This document shows positions 1-8,800 of a DNA stretch of 18,813 bases, one piece after another. The notes under the pieces are model-generated. The model was given only the letters and a program-made list of their open reading frames with translations. It ran no database searches and had not been told where the DNA came from. The stretch's first letter is position 1, and each line of letters opens with the position of its first letter. Origin of the DNA: Chloroflexota bacterium (lineage in GTDB: Bacteria; Chloroflexota; Dehalococcoidia; Lucifugimonadales; UBA3495). The stretch spans positions 1 through 18,813 of the forward strand of contig JADFQT010000007.1 in assembly GCA_022561675.1 (NCBI GenBank), read 5' to 3'. A program made the position numbers and the translations under genes.

Positions 1-132
1 GTAACTGCGACGAAATTCTACAGTTACTTGAAAGCTTGTCGAACCATGAACGATGGCTCTTTATACACTTCTAAGATTTCTTGGTCGCGGTGTTTATCCT
101 GAGCCGAGCCGAAGGGCTCCCTCGATATGACA
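1..132 (+). repeat. TGTCA-family intergenic repeat, copy 1 (cut by the left window edge)
   Basis: The right arm (about 71-132) ends in TGACA at 128-132. It contains TCGCGG, then TTTATCCTGAGCC, then GAAGGGCTC, which matches the long right arm of the copy at 14500-14718. The element's core sequence GTAACTG begins at base 1, so the left arm should lie outside the window. GTAACTG (1-7) pairs with CAGTTAC (21-27) as a perfect 7-bp inverted repeat with a 13-nt loop. The element sits just past the 3' end of leuD (stop at 153-155), where it could act as a structured 3' end; that role is inferred. No gene is seen in 1-152. Confidence 0.6.
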
Positions 133-152
133 TAGCGATGTGGCCCTCCCAG

Positions 153-743
153 CTAACCCCGGCGGGCCTCAAAAGCGCTGATTTTGTCCTCGTGCTGCTG
201 GGTAAGCCCTATGTCATCCAGACCGTTGAGCAGGCAATGGCGCCGGAAGGGGTCCAGTTCGAACGCGATGGAGATTTCTTCACCATCGTCCCAGATGCGC
301 TGGGCCTCCAGATCGACGTTCAGCTTCATGCCGGGATTCTCCAGGGCCTTATCCATTATCTCCCGCACCTGCTCTTCTGGCAGGGTTACCGGCAGCAGTC
401 CGTTCTGGAAGCAGTTGTTGTAGAAGATGTCGGCGAAGCTGGGCGCGATGATGCACCGGAAGCCGTACTCCTGCAGCGCCCAGGGTGCGTGCTCCCGGGA
501 TGAGCCGCAGCCGAAATTACGCCCCGCCACCAGAACTCCGGCCCCCTGATAACCGGGCTGGTTCAGAATGAAGTCAGGATTGGGACTACCATCGGACAGG
601 AACCGCCAGCTGGAAAACAGGAACTGTCCATAGCCGGTTCGCTCAATACGTTTGAGATAGATCGCGGGAATAACCTGGTCGGTGTCGATGTTCACCCGGT
701 CGATCGGCGCGACGACACCGCTTATCTTGACGAAGGACTCCAT
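153..743 (-). CDS. leuD: 3-isopropylmalate dehydratase small subunit (LeuD)
   Basis: This is the small, swivelling subunit of the cytosolic isopropylmalate isomerase, which with LeuC converts 2-isopropylmalate to 3-isopropylmalate in leucine synthesis. The protein has 196 residues, a usual LeuD length. It shows the family motifs DTDQVIPAIYLK (21-32) and NFGCGSSREHAPWAL (76-90), the latter carrying substrate-contacting residues. The ATG at 743 is supported by an AGGAG ribosome site that overlaps the leuC stop codon 13 nt upstream, so the two genes are likely translationally coupled. No leuB or leuA is visible; they could lie left of the window. Small/large subunit pairs for homoaconitase are close relatives, so the exact substrate is inferred from the pairing and best-known family. 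Confidence 0.93.
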   Translation of the reverse strand: MESFVKISGVVAPIDRVNIDTDQVIPAIYLKRIERTGYGQFLFSSWRFLSDGSPNPDFILNQPGYQGAGVLVAGRNFGCGSSREHAPWALQEYGFRCIIAPSFADIFYNNCFQNGLLPVTLPEEQVREIMDKALENPGMKLNVDLEAQRIWDDGEEISIAFELDPFRRHCLLNGLDDIGLTQQHEDKISAFEARRG

Positions 744-756
744 TATTGATTCTCTC

Positions 757-2157
757 CTACCAGTCTCTAATGTCCACGAAATGCCCGGCGATGGCGGCGG
801 CGGCGGCCATTTGAGGGCTGACCAGATGGGTCCGTCCGCCCTTGCCCTGGCGACCCTCGAAGTTGCGATTAGAGGTTGAAGCGCAGCGCTCTCCCGGCTG
901 GAGAATGTCGGGGTTCATTCCCAGGCACATGGAGCATCCGGCGACCCGCCAGTCGAAACCGGCCTCCTTGAAAATCCGGTCCAGCCCTTCCTCTTCAGCC
1001 TGCTTCTTGATCAGGGCCGAGCCGGGAACCACCATGGGATAAACATCCGGGTGGGCGTGGCGGCCTTTGACCACCTCCGCCGCGGCCCGCAGGTCATCCA
1101 ATCTGGCGTTGGTACAGGCGCCTAAGAATATGCGGTCAATCTTTATGTCCTGGATCGGCATGTTAGGTTCCAGGTCCATGTATTGCAGAGCCCTTTCCGC
1201 CGCCTCCCGCTCGGCTGGCTGGTCGAAGGAGGCCGGGTCCGGCACCCGGCCGGTCACCTTGGCGACCATGCCCGGGTTGGTGCCCCAGGTAACGAAGGGT
1301 TCCAGGTCCGCCGCCTCCACCACCACCGTCTTGTCAAAGGCGGCTCCTTCATCGCTGGGCAGCCGCCGCCACCTGGCAACAGCGGCGTCGAACTCCTGGC
1401 CTTGGGGAGCGAAGGGACGTCCCTTCACATACTCGAAAGTTGTCTCATCGGGGGCGATCATACCAGCGCGGGCTCCGGCTTCAATACTCATATTGCAAAC
1501 GGTCATACGACCATCCATCGAGAGGGATCGAATGGCCTCGCCGGTGTACTCGATAACGTAGCCCACCCCGCCATTAATTCCTATTTGGCCAATTATCCCC
1601 AGGATTACGTCCTTGGCGCTGACTCCGAAAGGAAGGGGGCCGTTGACCCGAATCTCCATGGTCTTTGGCTTGAACTGACGCAGGGTTTGGGTGGCCAGCA
1701 CGTGCTCCACTTCGGAGGTGCCGATGCCCACGGCGAAGCAGCCCAACGCACCGTGGGTGGAGGTGTGACTATCGCCGCACACCACCGTCTTGCCCGGCTG
1801 GGTGTATCCCAAGTCGGGGCCAATTATGTGCACGATCCCCTGGTAGGGGCTGTGGCGGTCGTAAAGGGTAACGCCGAATTCGGGGGCGTTTTTTATCAGG
1901 GTATCCAACTGCTGCTTGGAAATCTCGTCGGTTATCGGCAGGGAGAGGTCCCAAGTAGGGGTGTTGTGGTCCACCGTGGCGATGGTTAAATCCGGCCGGC
2001 GCACCGGACGTCCCGCCAGCCGGAGGCCCTCAAAGGCCTGCGCGGAGGTCACCTCGTGGACCAGATGCAGGTCGATATAGATTATGGATGACTGACCCGC
2101 TTCTTCGTGTACCAGGTGGTCTTCCCATATTTTTTCGAACATGGTCTTTGGGGCCAT
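757..2157 (-). CDS. leuC: 3-isopropylmalate dehydratase large subunit (LeuC)
   Basis: This is the iron-sulfur catalytic subunit of isopropylmalate isomerase, an aconitase-family dehydratase/hydratase of leucine synthesis. The 466-residue length is normal for bacterial LeuC. The three cysteines that bind the [4Fe-4S] cluster are visible: C348 in GACTNAR, then C408 and C411 in AGCSMCLGMNPD. Other family blocks are present: DHNTPTWD near 63-70, CGDSHTSTHGALG from 127, and SNRNFEGRQG (429-438). The ATG at 2157 gives the usual N-terminus (MAPKTMFEKIWEDH). An AAGGAG lies about 12 nt upstream, a rather long spacing. The gene is first in the leuC-leuD pair and follows an extended -10 promoter at 2255-2260. 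Homoaconitase is the main alternative, but the pairing with a short LeuD favours leucine synthesis. Confidence 0.95.
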   Translation of the reverse strand: MAPKTMFEKIWEDHLVHEEAGQSSIIYIDLHLVHEVTSAQAFEGLRLAGRPVRRPDLTIATVDHNTPTWDLSLPITDEISKQQLDTLIKNAPEFGVTLYDRHSPYQGIVHIIGPDLGYTQPGKTVVCGDSHTSTHGALGCFAVGIGTSEVEHVLATQTLRQFKPKTMEIRVNGPLPFGVSAKDVILGIIGQIGINGGVGYVIEYTGEAIRSLSMDGRMTVCNMSIEAGARAGMIAPDETTFEYVKGRPFAPQGQEFDAAVARWRRLPSDEGAAFDKTVVVEAADLEPFVTWGTNPGMVAKVTGRVPDPASFDQPAEREAAERALQYMDLEPNMPIQDIKIDRIFLGACTNARLDDLRAAAEVVKGRHAHPDVYPMVVPGSALIKKQAEEEGLDRIFKEAGFDWRVAGCSMCLGMNPDILQPGERCASTSNRNFEGRQGKGGRTHLVSPQMAAAAAIAGHFVDIRDW

Positions 2158-2254
2158 ACTTGCTTATTTCTCCTTGTATATGCGGCGTATCTGAGGCACA
2201 CAGGGCCAATCTTGGGACTGGGGTCAGAGATGCTCGGAATCGGCGTTGGGCCAC

Positions 2255-2260
2255 ATTATA
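2255..2260 (-). promoter_or_regulatory. Extended -10 promoter for leuCD
   Basis: On the minus strand this reads TATAAT preceded by TGC, which gives an extended -10 (TGnTATAAT). No good -35 is seen, as expected for an extended -10. Transcription would start near 2248 and leave a leader of about 90 nt before leuC. I looked in that leader for a leucine-rich leader peptide or a T-box and saw neither. Confidence 0.5.
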
Positions 2261-2358
2261 GCATCAGGATTATGACAGGGATAAACCACGGCAGTAAAAG
2301 CCGAAGGTTTTTGACTCGGCACATCCCAAGTCGGCCCGGCTGCTCAGGGTCTTTCGAT

Positions 2359-2435
2359 TGTCATTGCGAGGCCCACAGGCCCGAAACAATCTCATGAGGG
2401 TAAGGAGGGATTGCTTCGCTTCGCTCGCAATGACA
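2359..2435. repeat. Short palindromic element with TGTCATTGCGAG ends
   Basis: This 77-bp element is bounded by a perfect 12-bp inverted repeat: TGTCATTGCGAG at 2359-2370 and its complement CTCGCAATGACA at 2424-2435. The inverted symmetry continues outside it in two more shells: TTTCGAT (2352-2358) with ATCGAAA (2445-2451), and GCCCGGC (2334-2340) with GCCGGGC (2453-2459). The TGTCA end is shared with the larger repeat family, but the interior is different. It lies in the 650-bp gap between the divergent leuC and the aminopeptidase gene, which holds no gene I can support. Confidence 0.7.
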
Positions 2436-2473
2436 CTGGGGAGAATCGAAAAGCCGGGCCCCGGGCCGGGCAG

Positions 2474-2504
2474 ACCTGCCGGACTATTGCCTGCCGGATT
2501 ATCG
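2474..2504 (+). repeat. Two-copy 15-bp tandem repeat
   Basis: CCTGCCGGACTATTG (2475-2489) is followed directly by CCTGCCGGATTATCG (2490-2504), 13 of 15 bases identical. It lies just outside the nested palindrome around 2334-2459. No function is evident. Confidence 0.55.
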
Positions 2505-2553
2505 ATGGTAAACTGAGTTGAAAGATTTTAAGCATCTAGCAATTGACTCAAAA

Positions 2554-2699
2554 TGTCACCCCGAGCGAAGCGAGGGGTCTAAGGTCCTTGGAATTATGGT
2601 CTTGACCCCATTGGCATAGTGTAATTGCCACGCTGACCCCAGAGATTTTAAGGGCCCAGACTTTAGATTCCTCAGTCGCTTTGCTCCTTCGGAATGACA
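2554..2699 (+). repeat. TGTCA-family repeat, copy 2 (146 bp)
   Basis: The element runs from TGTCACCCCGAG (2554) to GGAATGACA (ends 2699). The left arm is of the CCCCGAGCGAAGCGAGGGG type. The right arm is of the ATTCCTCAG...CTTCGGAAT type and is a distant inverted match to the left arm. The core (CCTTGG, CCCCATTGGC, GTGTAATTG) matches copies 3 and 5 along its length. CTCAAAA lies just outside the left end and TTTCGAG outside the right, extending the inverted repeat. It has the same orientation as copy 5. It ends 108 bp before the aminopeptidase start. Confidence 0.8.
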
Positions 2700-2754
2700 T
2701 GGGTCATTTCGAGGTAGATTCCAGGGGATTCCCCGGTTTTGCCCCGACCTCATT

Positions 2755-2780
2755 CAACCAATCCTGGCAACCAATCTTGG
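2755..2780 (+). repeat. 13-bp tandem repeat upstream of the aminopeptidase
   Basis: CAACCAATCCTGG (2755-2767) is followed directly by CAACCAATCTTGG (2768-2780), 12 of 13 identical. It lies 27 bp before the ATG at 2808, between the repeat element and the ribosome site. It could be a protein-binding site or a slippage duplication; the sequence alone does not decide. Confidence 0.5.
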
Positions 2781-2807
2781 CGACGAATTTTAACCTGGAG
2801 AGTGAAC

Positions 2808-5405
2808 ATGACCACCGCCGATGCTATCGTGTTGCCGGTGAACGTACGACCCAGCAGGTATCAGATATGGCTTCAACCCAACTTCGCCGAATTCAGCTTC
2901 GCCGGGGAAGAATCCATTGAGGTTGAGGTGATGGAGCCCACCTCCCAAATTCAGCTGAATTCCGTGGAACTCGACATTCAGTCGGCAACCCTCTCCCAGG
3001 GCGGCAACTCCCAGCCCGCGTCAGAAATAAGCTTCGATACGAAACGGGAGACGGCGACCCTGAGCTTCACCGAAACGATCCCCGCGGGCGCGGCTTCACT
3101 AAAACTGGTTTTCTCCGGCGAGCTCAACGACAAGCTACGCGGCTTCTACCGCAGTCAGTACGTCGGTCAGGACGGAGAAACGCGATACCTGGCCGCCACC
3201 CAGTTTGAGGCGACCGACGCCCGCCGGGCCTTTCCCTGCTGGGACGAGCCGGCCCATAAAGCTAAATTCCAGGTTACGCTGGTGGTCCCAGACCATCTGG
3301 TGGCACTGTCCAACACGCCGGTTGCGGAGGAAAAGCCCGCCGGCTCCGGGCTCAAATCGGTGCGTTTTGCCGAGAGCCCGGTTATGTCAACTTACCTGCT
3401 GGCCTTCATCGTCGGAGATTTCACCCACATTGAGCAGCAGGCGGGAAACAATACCAAAGTGTCGGTCTGGACCACTGCCGGAAAAGAAGAGCAGGGCCGC
3501 TTTGCCCTGGAAACCTCCGCCAAGCTCCTGTCCTTCTTTAACGACTATTTCGAAATTCCCTATCCCCTGGAGAAGCTGGACCACATAGCCATACCGGACT
3601 TCGCCGCCGGAGCGATGGAGAACTGGGGCTGCATAACCTATCGCGAGACCGCTCTGCTGGTGGATCCGGACAACTCCTCGGCAGGCACCCGGCAGCGGGT
3701 CGCCGAGGTAGTGGCCCACGAGATGGCGCATATGTGGTTCGGCGACCTGGTAACCATGCAATGGTGGGACGACCTCTGGCTGAACGAGAGTTTTGCCTCC
3801 TGGATGGGCACCAAGGCGGTGGACTGGGCCTTTCCGGAATGGCAGATGTGGACCCAGTTCGTCAACATGGACACCAACCGGGCCTTGAGCCTGGACGGTT
3901 TGAAGAACTCCCATCCTATCGAACAGGAAGTCAAGGACCCGGCCGAGGTGAGCCAGCTCTTCGACGCTATCAGCTACAGCAAAGGCGCGTCGGTCATCCG
4001 AATGCTGGAGCAATTCTTGAGCCCTGAGACCTTCCGTGAAGGATTGCGGCAGTACATCTCGGCCCACCAATACCAGAACGCTCGAACTGAGGATTTATGG
4101 GCAGCCCTGGAGAACGCCTCCCAGCAACCGGTAACATCGATTATGGGAACCTGGACCGGCCAGATGGGATACCCGCTGCTTCAGGTGGATGCCCAATCCG
4201 GCCCAGGCGGGCGGGAGCTGGTGCTATCTCAGGAGCGGTTCGTGTACGACCGCAGCTCGGGAGATGCCCCGGAGGATACCGTCTGGCAGATACCGGTGGG
4301 CATCGCCCAAGGCGGAGTTGCCCAGGCCATCTCCCCGGCCATATCATTGGTAATGAGCGAACGCCAGACCCGGATTCCTCTCGCCAGCCCCGGTACAGAT
4401 CAGTGGTTCAAGGTCAACCCGCTGCAAACCGGGTTCTTCCGGGTGAACTATGCTCCGGAGGATTGGGAGCGCCTCATGCCAGTGATAAGCTCCTTGGAAC
4501 TCCCCGCCACCGACCGTCTCGGCCTGCAGAACGATGCCTATGCCCTGTCCAGAGCCGGAATCCTGCCGGTGTCCCAGTTTCTAACGGTGGCGGCGGTTTA
4601 CCAGAACGAGGACGACGCCTCGGTCTGGAGTGATTTGGCCAGCAACCTTCGGGATGTGGAAAACCTTATCGCTGACGAGCCCTACTATCAGGCCTATCGG
4701 TCCTTCGCCCGAGACCTGTTCCGCCCGGCCGCTGTCCGCATTGGCTGGGACGCCCGCCCCGGAGAAGGACACCTGGACGCTTTGCTTCGCAGCACGGTTC
4801 TGGGCCAGGCCGGCAGTTACGGGGATACCGAGGTTCTGGAAGAGGCCAGGGGCCGCTTTGCCAGCTACCTCCAAGACCCGGCATCCCTGCATCCCGACCT
4901 GCGGGGCCTGGTATACAGCCTGGCGGCCCAGACCGGCGAGCGGGATACCTACGATCAGCTCTGGGAGCTGGCCAAAAATACCAACCTACAGGAAGAACAT
5001 ATCCGGCTGCTGCTGAGTTTGGCCCGCTTCGCCTCTCCGGATTTGCTGCAAGAAACCCTGGAGCGCTCGCTGACCGACGATGTACGATCCCAGGATACAA
5101 TCACGGTGGTTACCGCGGTGGCGGGCAATCTCCACGGCCGAGAGTTGGCCTGGAGCTTTGTTAAAGACCGCTGGGAGGAGTTCGACCGGCGCTACGGCGG
5201 CGGCGGGTTTGGGCTGATGCGCCTGGTTTCCATCTGCGGGGCCTTCGCCGACGCCGGCAAGCTGGCGGACGTGGAGTCATTTTTCCAGGAGCATCCGGTG
5301 CCGGCGGCGGAGAGGACCATCCGTCAGTCCCTGGAGCGGATACAGCTTAACATTCGCTGGCTGGAACGGAACGGGGTTGAGCTGAGCCAAAGGTTCGGCG
5401 GGTAG
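2808..5405 (+). CDS. M1 family zinc aminopeptidase (PepN/puromycin-sensitive type)
   Basis: This enzyme removes N-terminal residues from peptides in the cytoplasm; no signal peptide or membrane segment is seen. From the ATG at 2808 the protein has 865 residues, normal for long M1 enzymes. An N-terminal beta domain (about 1-200) is followed by the gluzincin catalytic domain. That domain has the exopeptidase motif GAMEN (268-272), zinc site HEMAH (H304, E305, H308) with third ligand E327 in NESF exactly 18 residues on, and the catalytic Tyr in ISYSKGAS (Y390). The C-terminal half is helical and ERAP1_C-like. The frame is open further upstream to 2739, but GGAGAG 5 nt before 2808 and the usual N-terminal VRPSRYQIWLQP place the start there. 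It stands alone between two copies of the TGTCA repeat, so it is probably monocistronic. Substrate preference cannot be read from the sequence. Confidence 0.93.
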   Translation: MTTADAIVLPVNVRPSRYQIWLQPNFAEFSFAGEESIEVEVMEPTSQIQLNSVELDIQSATLSQGGNSQPASEISFDTKRETATLSFTETIPAGAASLKLVFSGELNDKLRGFYRSQYVGQDGETRYLAATQFEATDARRAFPCWDEPAHKAKFQVTLVVPDHLVALSNTPVAEEKPAGSGLKSVRFAESPVMSTYLLAFIVGDFTHIEQQAGNNTKVSVWTTAGKEEQGRFALETSAKLLSFFNDYFEIPYPLEKLDHIAIPDFAAGAMENWGCITYRETALLVDPDNSSAGTRQRVAEVVAHEMAHMWFGDLVTMQWWDDLWLNESFASWMGTKAVDWAFPEWQMWTQFVNMDTNRALSLDGLKNSHPIEQEVKDPAEVSQLFDAISYSKGASVIRMLEQFLSPETFREGLRQYISAHQYQNARTEDLWAALENASQQPVTSIMGTWTGQMGYPLLQVDAQSGPGGRELVLSQERFVYDRSSGDAPEDTVWQIPVGIAQGGVAQAISPAISLVMSERQTRIPLASPGTDQWFKVNPLQTGFFRVNYAPEDWERLMPVISSLELPATDRLGLQNDAYALSRAGILPVSQFLTVAAVYQNEDDASVWSDLASNLRDVENLIADEPYYQAYRSFARDLFRPAAVRIGWDARPGEGHLDALLRSTVLGQAGSYGDTEVLEEARGRFASYLQDPASLHPDLRGLVYSLAAQTGERDTYDQLWELAKNTNLQEEHIRLLLSLARFASPDLLQETLERSLTDDVRSQDTITVVTAVAGNLHGRELAWSFVKDRWEEFDRRYGGGGFGLMRLVSICGAFADAGKLADVESFFQEHPVPAAERTIRQSLERIQLNIRWLERNGVELSQRFGG

Positions 5406-5460
5406 TCGTATTTGTCGCAGCTCCCCTCAGAATTAAGAACAGCGACCGCAAAACGAGTCA

Positions 5461-5606
5461 TGTCATTCCGAAAGAGCGAAGCGACTGAGGAATCTAAATT
5501 CTTGGCCTATAAAACCTCTTGAATCAGTATTTCAGTTACACAACAGCCAATGCCGTAAGGCCATGTTCCCAGGGACTTTAGACCCCTCGCTTCGCTCGGG
5601 GTGACA
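5461..5606 (-). repeat. TGTCA-family repeat, copy 3 (146 bp, reverse orientation)
   Basis: The element runs from TGTCATTCCGAAAGAGC (5461) to GCTCGGGGTGACA (ends 5606), the reverse complement of copy 2 and the same length. Read on the minus strand, its core (CCCTGGGAACATGG, CATTGGC, GTGTAACTG) closely matches copy 5. It lies 55 bp after the aminopeptidase stop and 146 bp before the metH start region. Because each arm folds on itself it may act as a transcript end; there is no U-run, so this is only a possibility. Confidence 0.82.
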
Positions 5607-5713
5607 TTCTGAGATAGTCATTGAGAGCCGCATCCTCATAATATCGATCTCCAAGCAGGCCCCTAAATGGATGGGCAAGCTCTCTACATTTCCCATTGCG
5701 GAAGGACAAGTGT

Positions 5714-5719
5714 TAAAAT
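5714..5719 (+). promoter_or_regulatory. Possible -10 box for metH
   Basis: TAAAAT, with TG two bases upstream (TGTTAAAAT), lies 33 bp before the ATG at 5753. The best -35 at an 18-nt spacing is the weak TTCCCA (5690-5695). I saw no SAM or cobalamin riboswitch in 5607-5752. Confidence 0.3.
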
Positions 5720-5752
5720 AGCTTACGAATCCAATGCCCATTTCGAGTGACA

Positions 5753-5840
5753 ATGAACGCAACTGAGCGCAAAGACATCCTGAAATCGTTGCTCCAGCCC
5801 GGTCCAATCCGGCGGCAGGATCCTGGTAGTCGACGGAGCG
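5753..5840 (+). other. N-terminal coding piece of metH in a shifted frame
   Basis: From the ATG at 5753, this frame reads MNATERKDILKSLLQPGP, which looks like the short leader helix that precedes the first barrel strand in MetH proteins. The rest of MetH is in another frame, which is open only from 5784 and has no ATG before 5841. Starting at 5841 would remove the strand RILVVDGA that is encoded in frame at 5817-5840. Joining the two frames needs one base to be removed, or 19 to be accounted for, in the CCGG-rich stretch near 5797-5816. A true frameshift, a sequencing error or recoding are all possible. Confidence 0.55.
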
Positions 5841-8800
5841 ATGGGAACGGCGATTCAGGGCAAGAATCTGGGCCCGGAGGATTTCGGCGGGCTCGAATAC
5901 GAGGGCTGCAACGAATACCTCATTTTGACCCGCCCCGACGTGATAGCCGATATTCACCAGAGCTACCTGGACGCCGGGGCCGACATTATCGAAACCAACA
6001 CCTTCGGCGCCATGTCGGTGGTGCTGGCCGAATACAATCTTGCCTCGGAGGCCCGCCGGATAAATCGTGAGGCCGCTGAAATGGCCCGCCGGCTGGCCGA
6101 CCAGTCCAGCACGCCGGAGAAACCCCGCTTTGTCGCCGGTTCAATGGGCCCTACCACCAAAACCATCTCGGTCACCGGAGGCATCACCTTCGACGAGCTG
6201 GCTCTGTCCTACCAGGAGCAGGCTGCCGGCCTGGTGGAAGGCGGCGTGGACCTGCTATTGCTGGAAACCAGTCAGGATACTATCAACATCAAAGCCGGTT
6301 TGCATGGAATAGACCGGGCCTTCGCCGAGCTGGGGCGGGAAGTGCCCGTTGCCGTGCAGGGTACGGTGGAGCCCATGGGCACCCTGCTGGCCGGTCAGGA
6401 CGCCGAAGCCCTCTACACCTCTCTGGCTCATCGCGAGCTGTTGTGGATCGGCTTCAACTGCGCGACAGGCCCCGAATTCATGACGGACCACATCCGCACC
6501 CTTTCCGCCCTTTCCCGTTTCCCCATAGCCTGCATTCCCAACGCCGGGCTCCCCGACGAGGATGGGAAATACAACGAAACGCCGGAGATGCTGGCCGCGA
6601 CCATTGGTCGCTTCGTGGAGTCGGGCTGGGTCAACGTCGTCGGTGGCTGCTGCGGCACCGGGCCGGACCACATCCGACTTCTGGTGGGAATAGTGGCCGG
6701 GAAGACCGGACACAGCCCGGTACATTCTCACGAGACGCGGGTCTCCGGCATCGAAGCCCTGGTGGTGGACCAGGACACCCGCCCCGTAATCGTCGGCGAG
6801 CGCACCAACGTCCTCGGCAGCCGCCGCTTCCGCCGGCTGATCAACCAGGGTTCCTTTGAAGAAGCATCCGAGGTGGGCCGCCGCCAGGTTCGGAGTGGCG
6901 CTCACATACTGGACGTTTGCCTGCAGGACCCGGACCGGGATGAAATGGCCGACGTTATGACCTTCCTGGACTTCGTCACCAAAAAGGTCAAGACGCCCAT
7001 CATGATCGACTCCACGGACGCCCTGGTAATCGAAGAGTCGTTGAAGCGGCTGCAGGGCAAGTCCATCATCAACTCCGTTAACCTGGAGGACGGCGAAGCC
7101 AGATTTCAGGCCGTGGTTCCCCTGGCTCGCAGCTACGGAGCCGCGCTGGTGGTGGGTTGCATCGACGAAGACAAGGAGCAGGCTCAGGCGGTAACCCGAG
7201 AGCGAAAACTTGAGGTGGCCCTCCGCTCCCATCAGATTCTCACCGAAAAATACGGCGTGGCCGAGGAAGATATTATCTTCGACCCGCTGGTGTTCCCGGC
7301 CGGCACCGGCGACCGGAACTACGAGGGCTCGGCGGCGGAGACCATCGAGGGGGTTCGGCTGATCAAAGAAGCCCTCCCTCGAACCAAAACCATCCTGGGC
7401 ATCTCCAATGTGTCCTTTGGACTGCCGCCCGCCGGAAGAGAGGTTTTTAACTCGGTATTCCTGTACCACTGCGTGCAGGCCGGGCTGGACATGGCCATCG
7501 TCAACTCGGAGCTGCTGCAGCGGTACACCTCCATCCCCGAGGAGGAGCGAAAGCTGACCGAGGATTTGATCTGGTTCCGGGGGGATGATCCGGTGGCGGC
7601 TTTTGCCGACCACTTTCGGGATCGGCCTCCCAAAGCCTCGGTCGAGGAACGCAGGAGCCTGCCTCTGGACGAGAGGCTGGCCATGGCCATCATCGATGGC
7701 AGTAAAGAGGGACTGGCTGAAGACCTGGACGAGGCGCTGCAAGAGCGCGCGCCGTTGGCCATCATCAACGGCCCTTTAATGGACGGCATGGATGAGGTGG
7801 GCCGGCAGTTCAACGCTAACGAGTTGATCGTGGCCGAGGTCCTCCAGTCCGCCGAATCGATGAAGTTCGCGGTGGCCCATCTGGAGCCCCACATGGATCG
7901 CGCGGACGCCGCCACCAAGGGAAAGGTAATCCTGGCGACGGTAAAGGGCGATGTTCACGACATCGGCAAGAATCTGGTGGACATCATTCTCTCCAACAAC
8001 GGCTACCGAGTGATCAATCTGGGCATTAAGGTGCCCCCTCAAGACCTGATTGACGCCTATCGCGAGCACAAGCCGGACATCATTGGGCTCTCCGGGCTTT
8101 TGGTCAAGTCCGCCCAGATGATGGTTGAGACGGTTCGAGACCTGAGACAGGCCGGCATAGAACCGCCGATACTGGTCGGGGGCGCCGCCTTATCGAACCG
8201 GTTCACCCGACTGCGGATCGCACCGAACTATGACGGGCTGGTCGCTTATGCACCGGATGCCATGACCGGATTGGCTCTGGCCAACTCCATCCAGGACGCC
8301 GATGAATTCCAGCAGCTTTCCGCGAAAATCGCGGATGAGACCAAGGAGTTGCTCCAGGCGGAAGAGGCCCGCCAATCCCCAGCGAGTACCGCCACCCAGC
8401 CGCAAGCGGCGCCGGCCCAGGTTCGCCACGACTTTGAGATTCCCAATCCCCCGGACTTGCGGCTACATGTTCTGAATAACCACGATCTGGAAAGAATTTT
8501 CTCCTATATCAACCCTCAAATGCTCTACGTTCGGCATCTGGGGTTCAAGGGCCGCTTTGCGGAAGCTTTGGACGCCGACGATCCCGGAGCGGTTGAGTTG
8601 TGGGAGTCGGTGCGGCGAGTTGAGGACGTGGTGCTGACCGACGCAACCATTACCGCTGCGGCGGTTTTCAAGTTTTTCCCCTGCCGATCCGATGGTCAGA
8701 ACCTGGTCATTTATAATCCGGACGGGACCAAGGAGCTGGAGCGTTTCTACCTGGGGCGCCAATCCCAGCGAGATGGGCTCTGCTTGGCGGACTACGCGCT

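Noticed and set aside
1183..1989. Long open frame of 268 codons on the plus strand opposite leuC
   Set aside because: It lies wholly antisense to the well-supported leuC, has no recognisable domain, and is the kind of shadow frame common in GC-rich genes.
2158..2250. T-box or leucine attenuator in the leuC leader
   Set aside because: No run of leucine codons behind a start codon and no T-box-like conserved sequence was seen in the roughly 90-nt leader.
2739..2807. Upstream extension of the aminopeptidase
   Set aside because: The ribosome site at 2797-2802 fits the ATG at 2808, and the 23 extra residues come from repeat-rich intergenic sequence.
5461..5606. Could the repeat arms be a CRISPR array or rho-independent terminators?
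   Set aside because: The repeats are dispersed, not regularly spaced with spacers, and lack the T-run of an intrinsic terminator. They are better described as mobile-looking repeats.
5607..5752. SAM or cobalamin riboswitch before metH
   Set aside because: The stretch is short and I could not find the conserved core blocks of either class.
6255..7742. 495-codon open frame on the minus strand
   Set aside because: It is antisense to metH, whose motifs are unmistakable; the translated sequence shows no family features.
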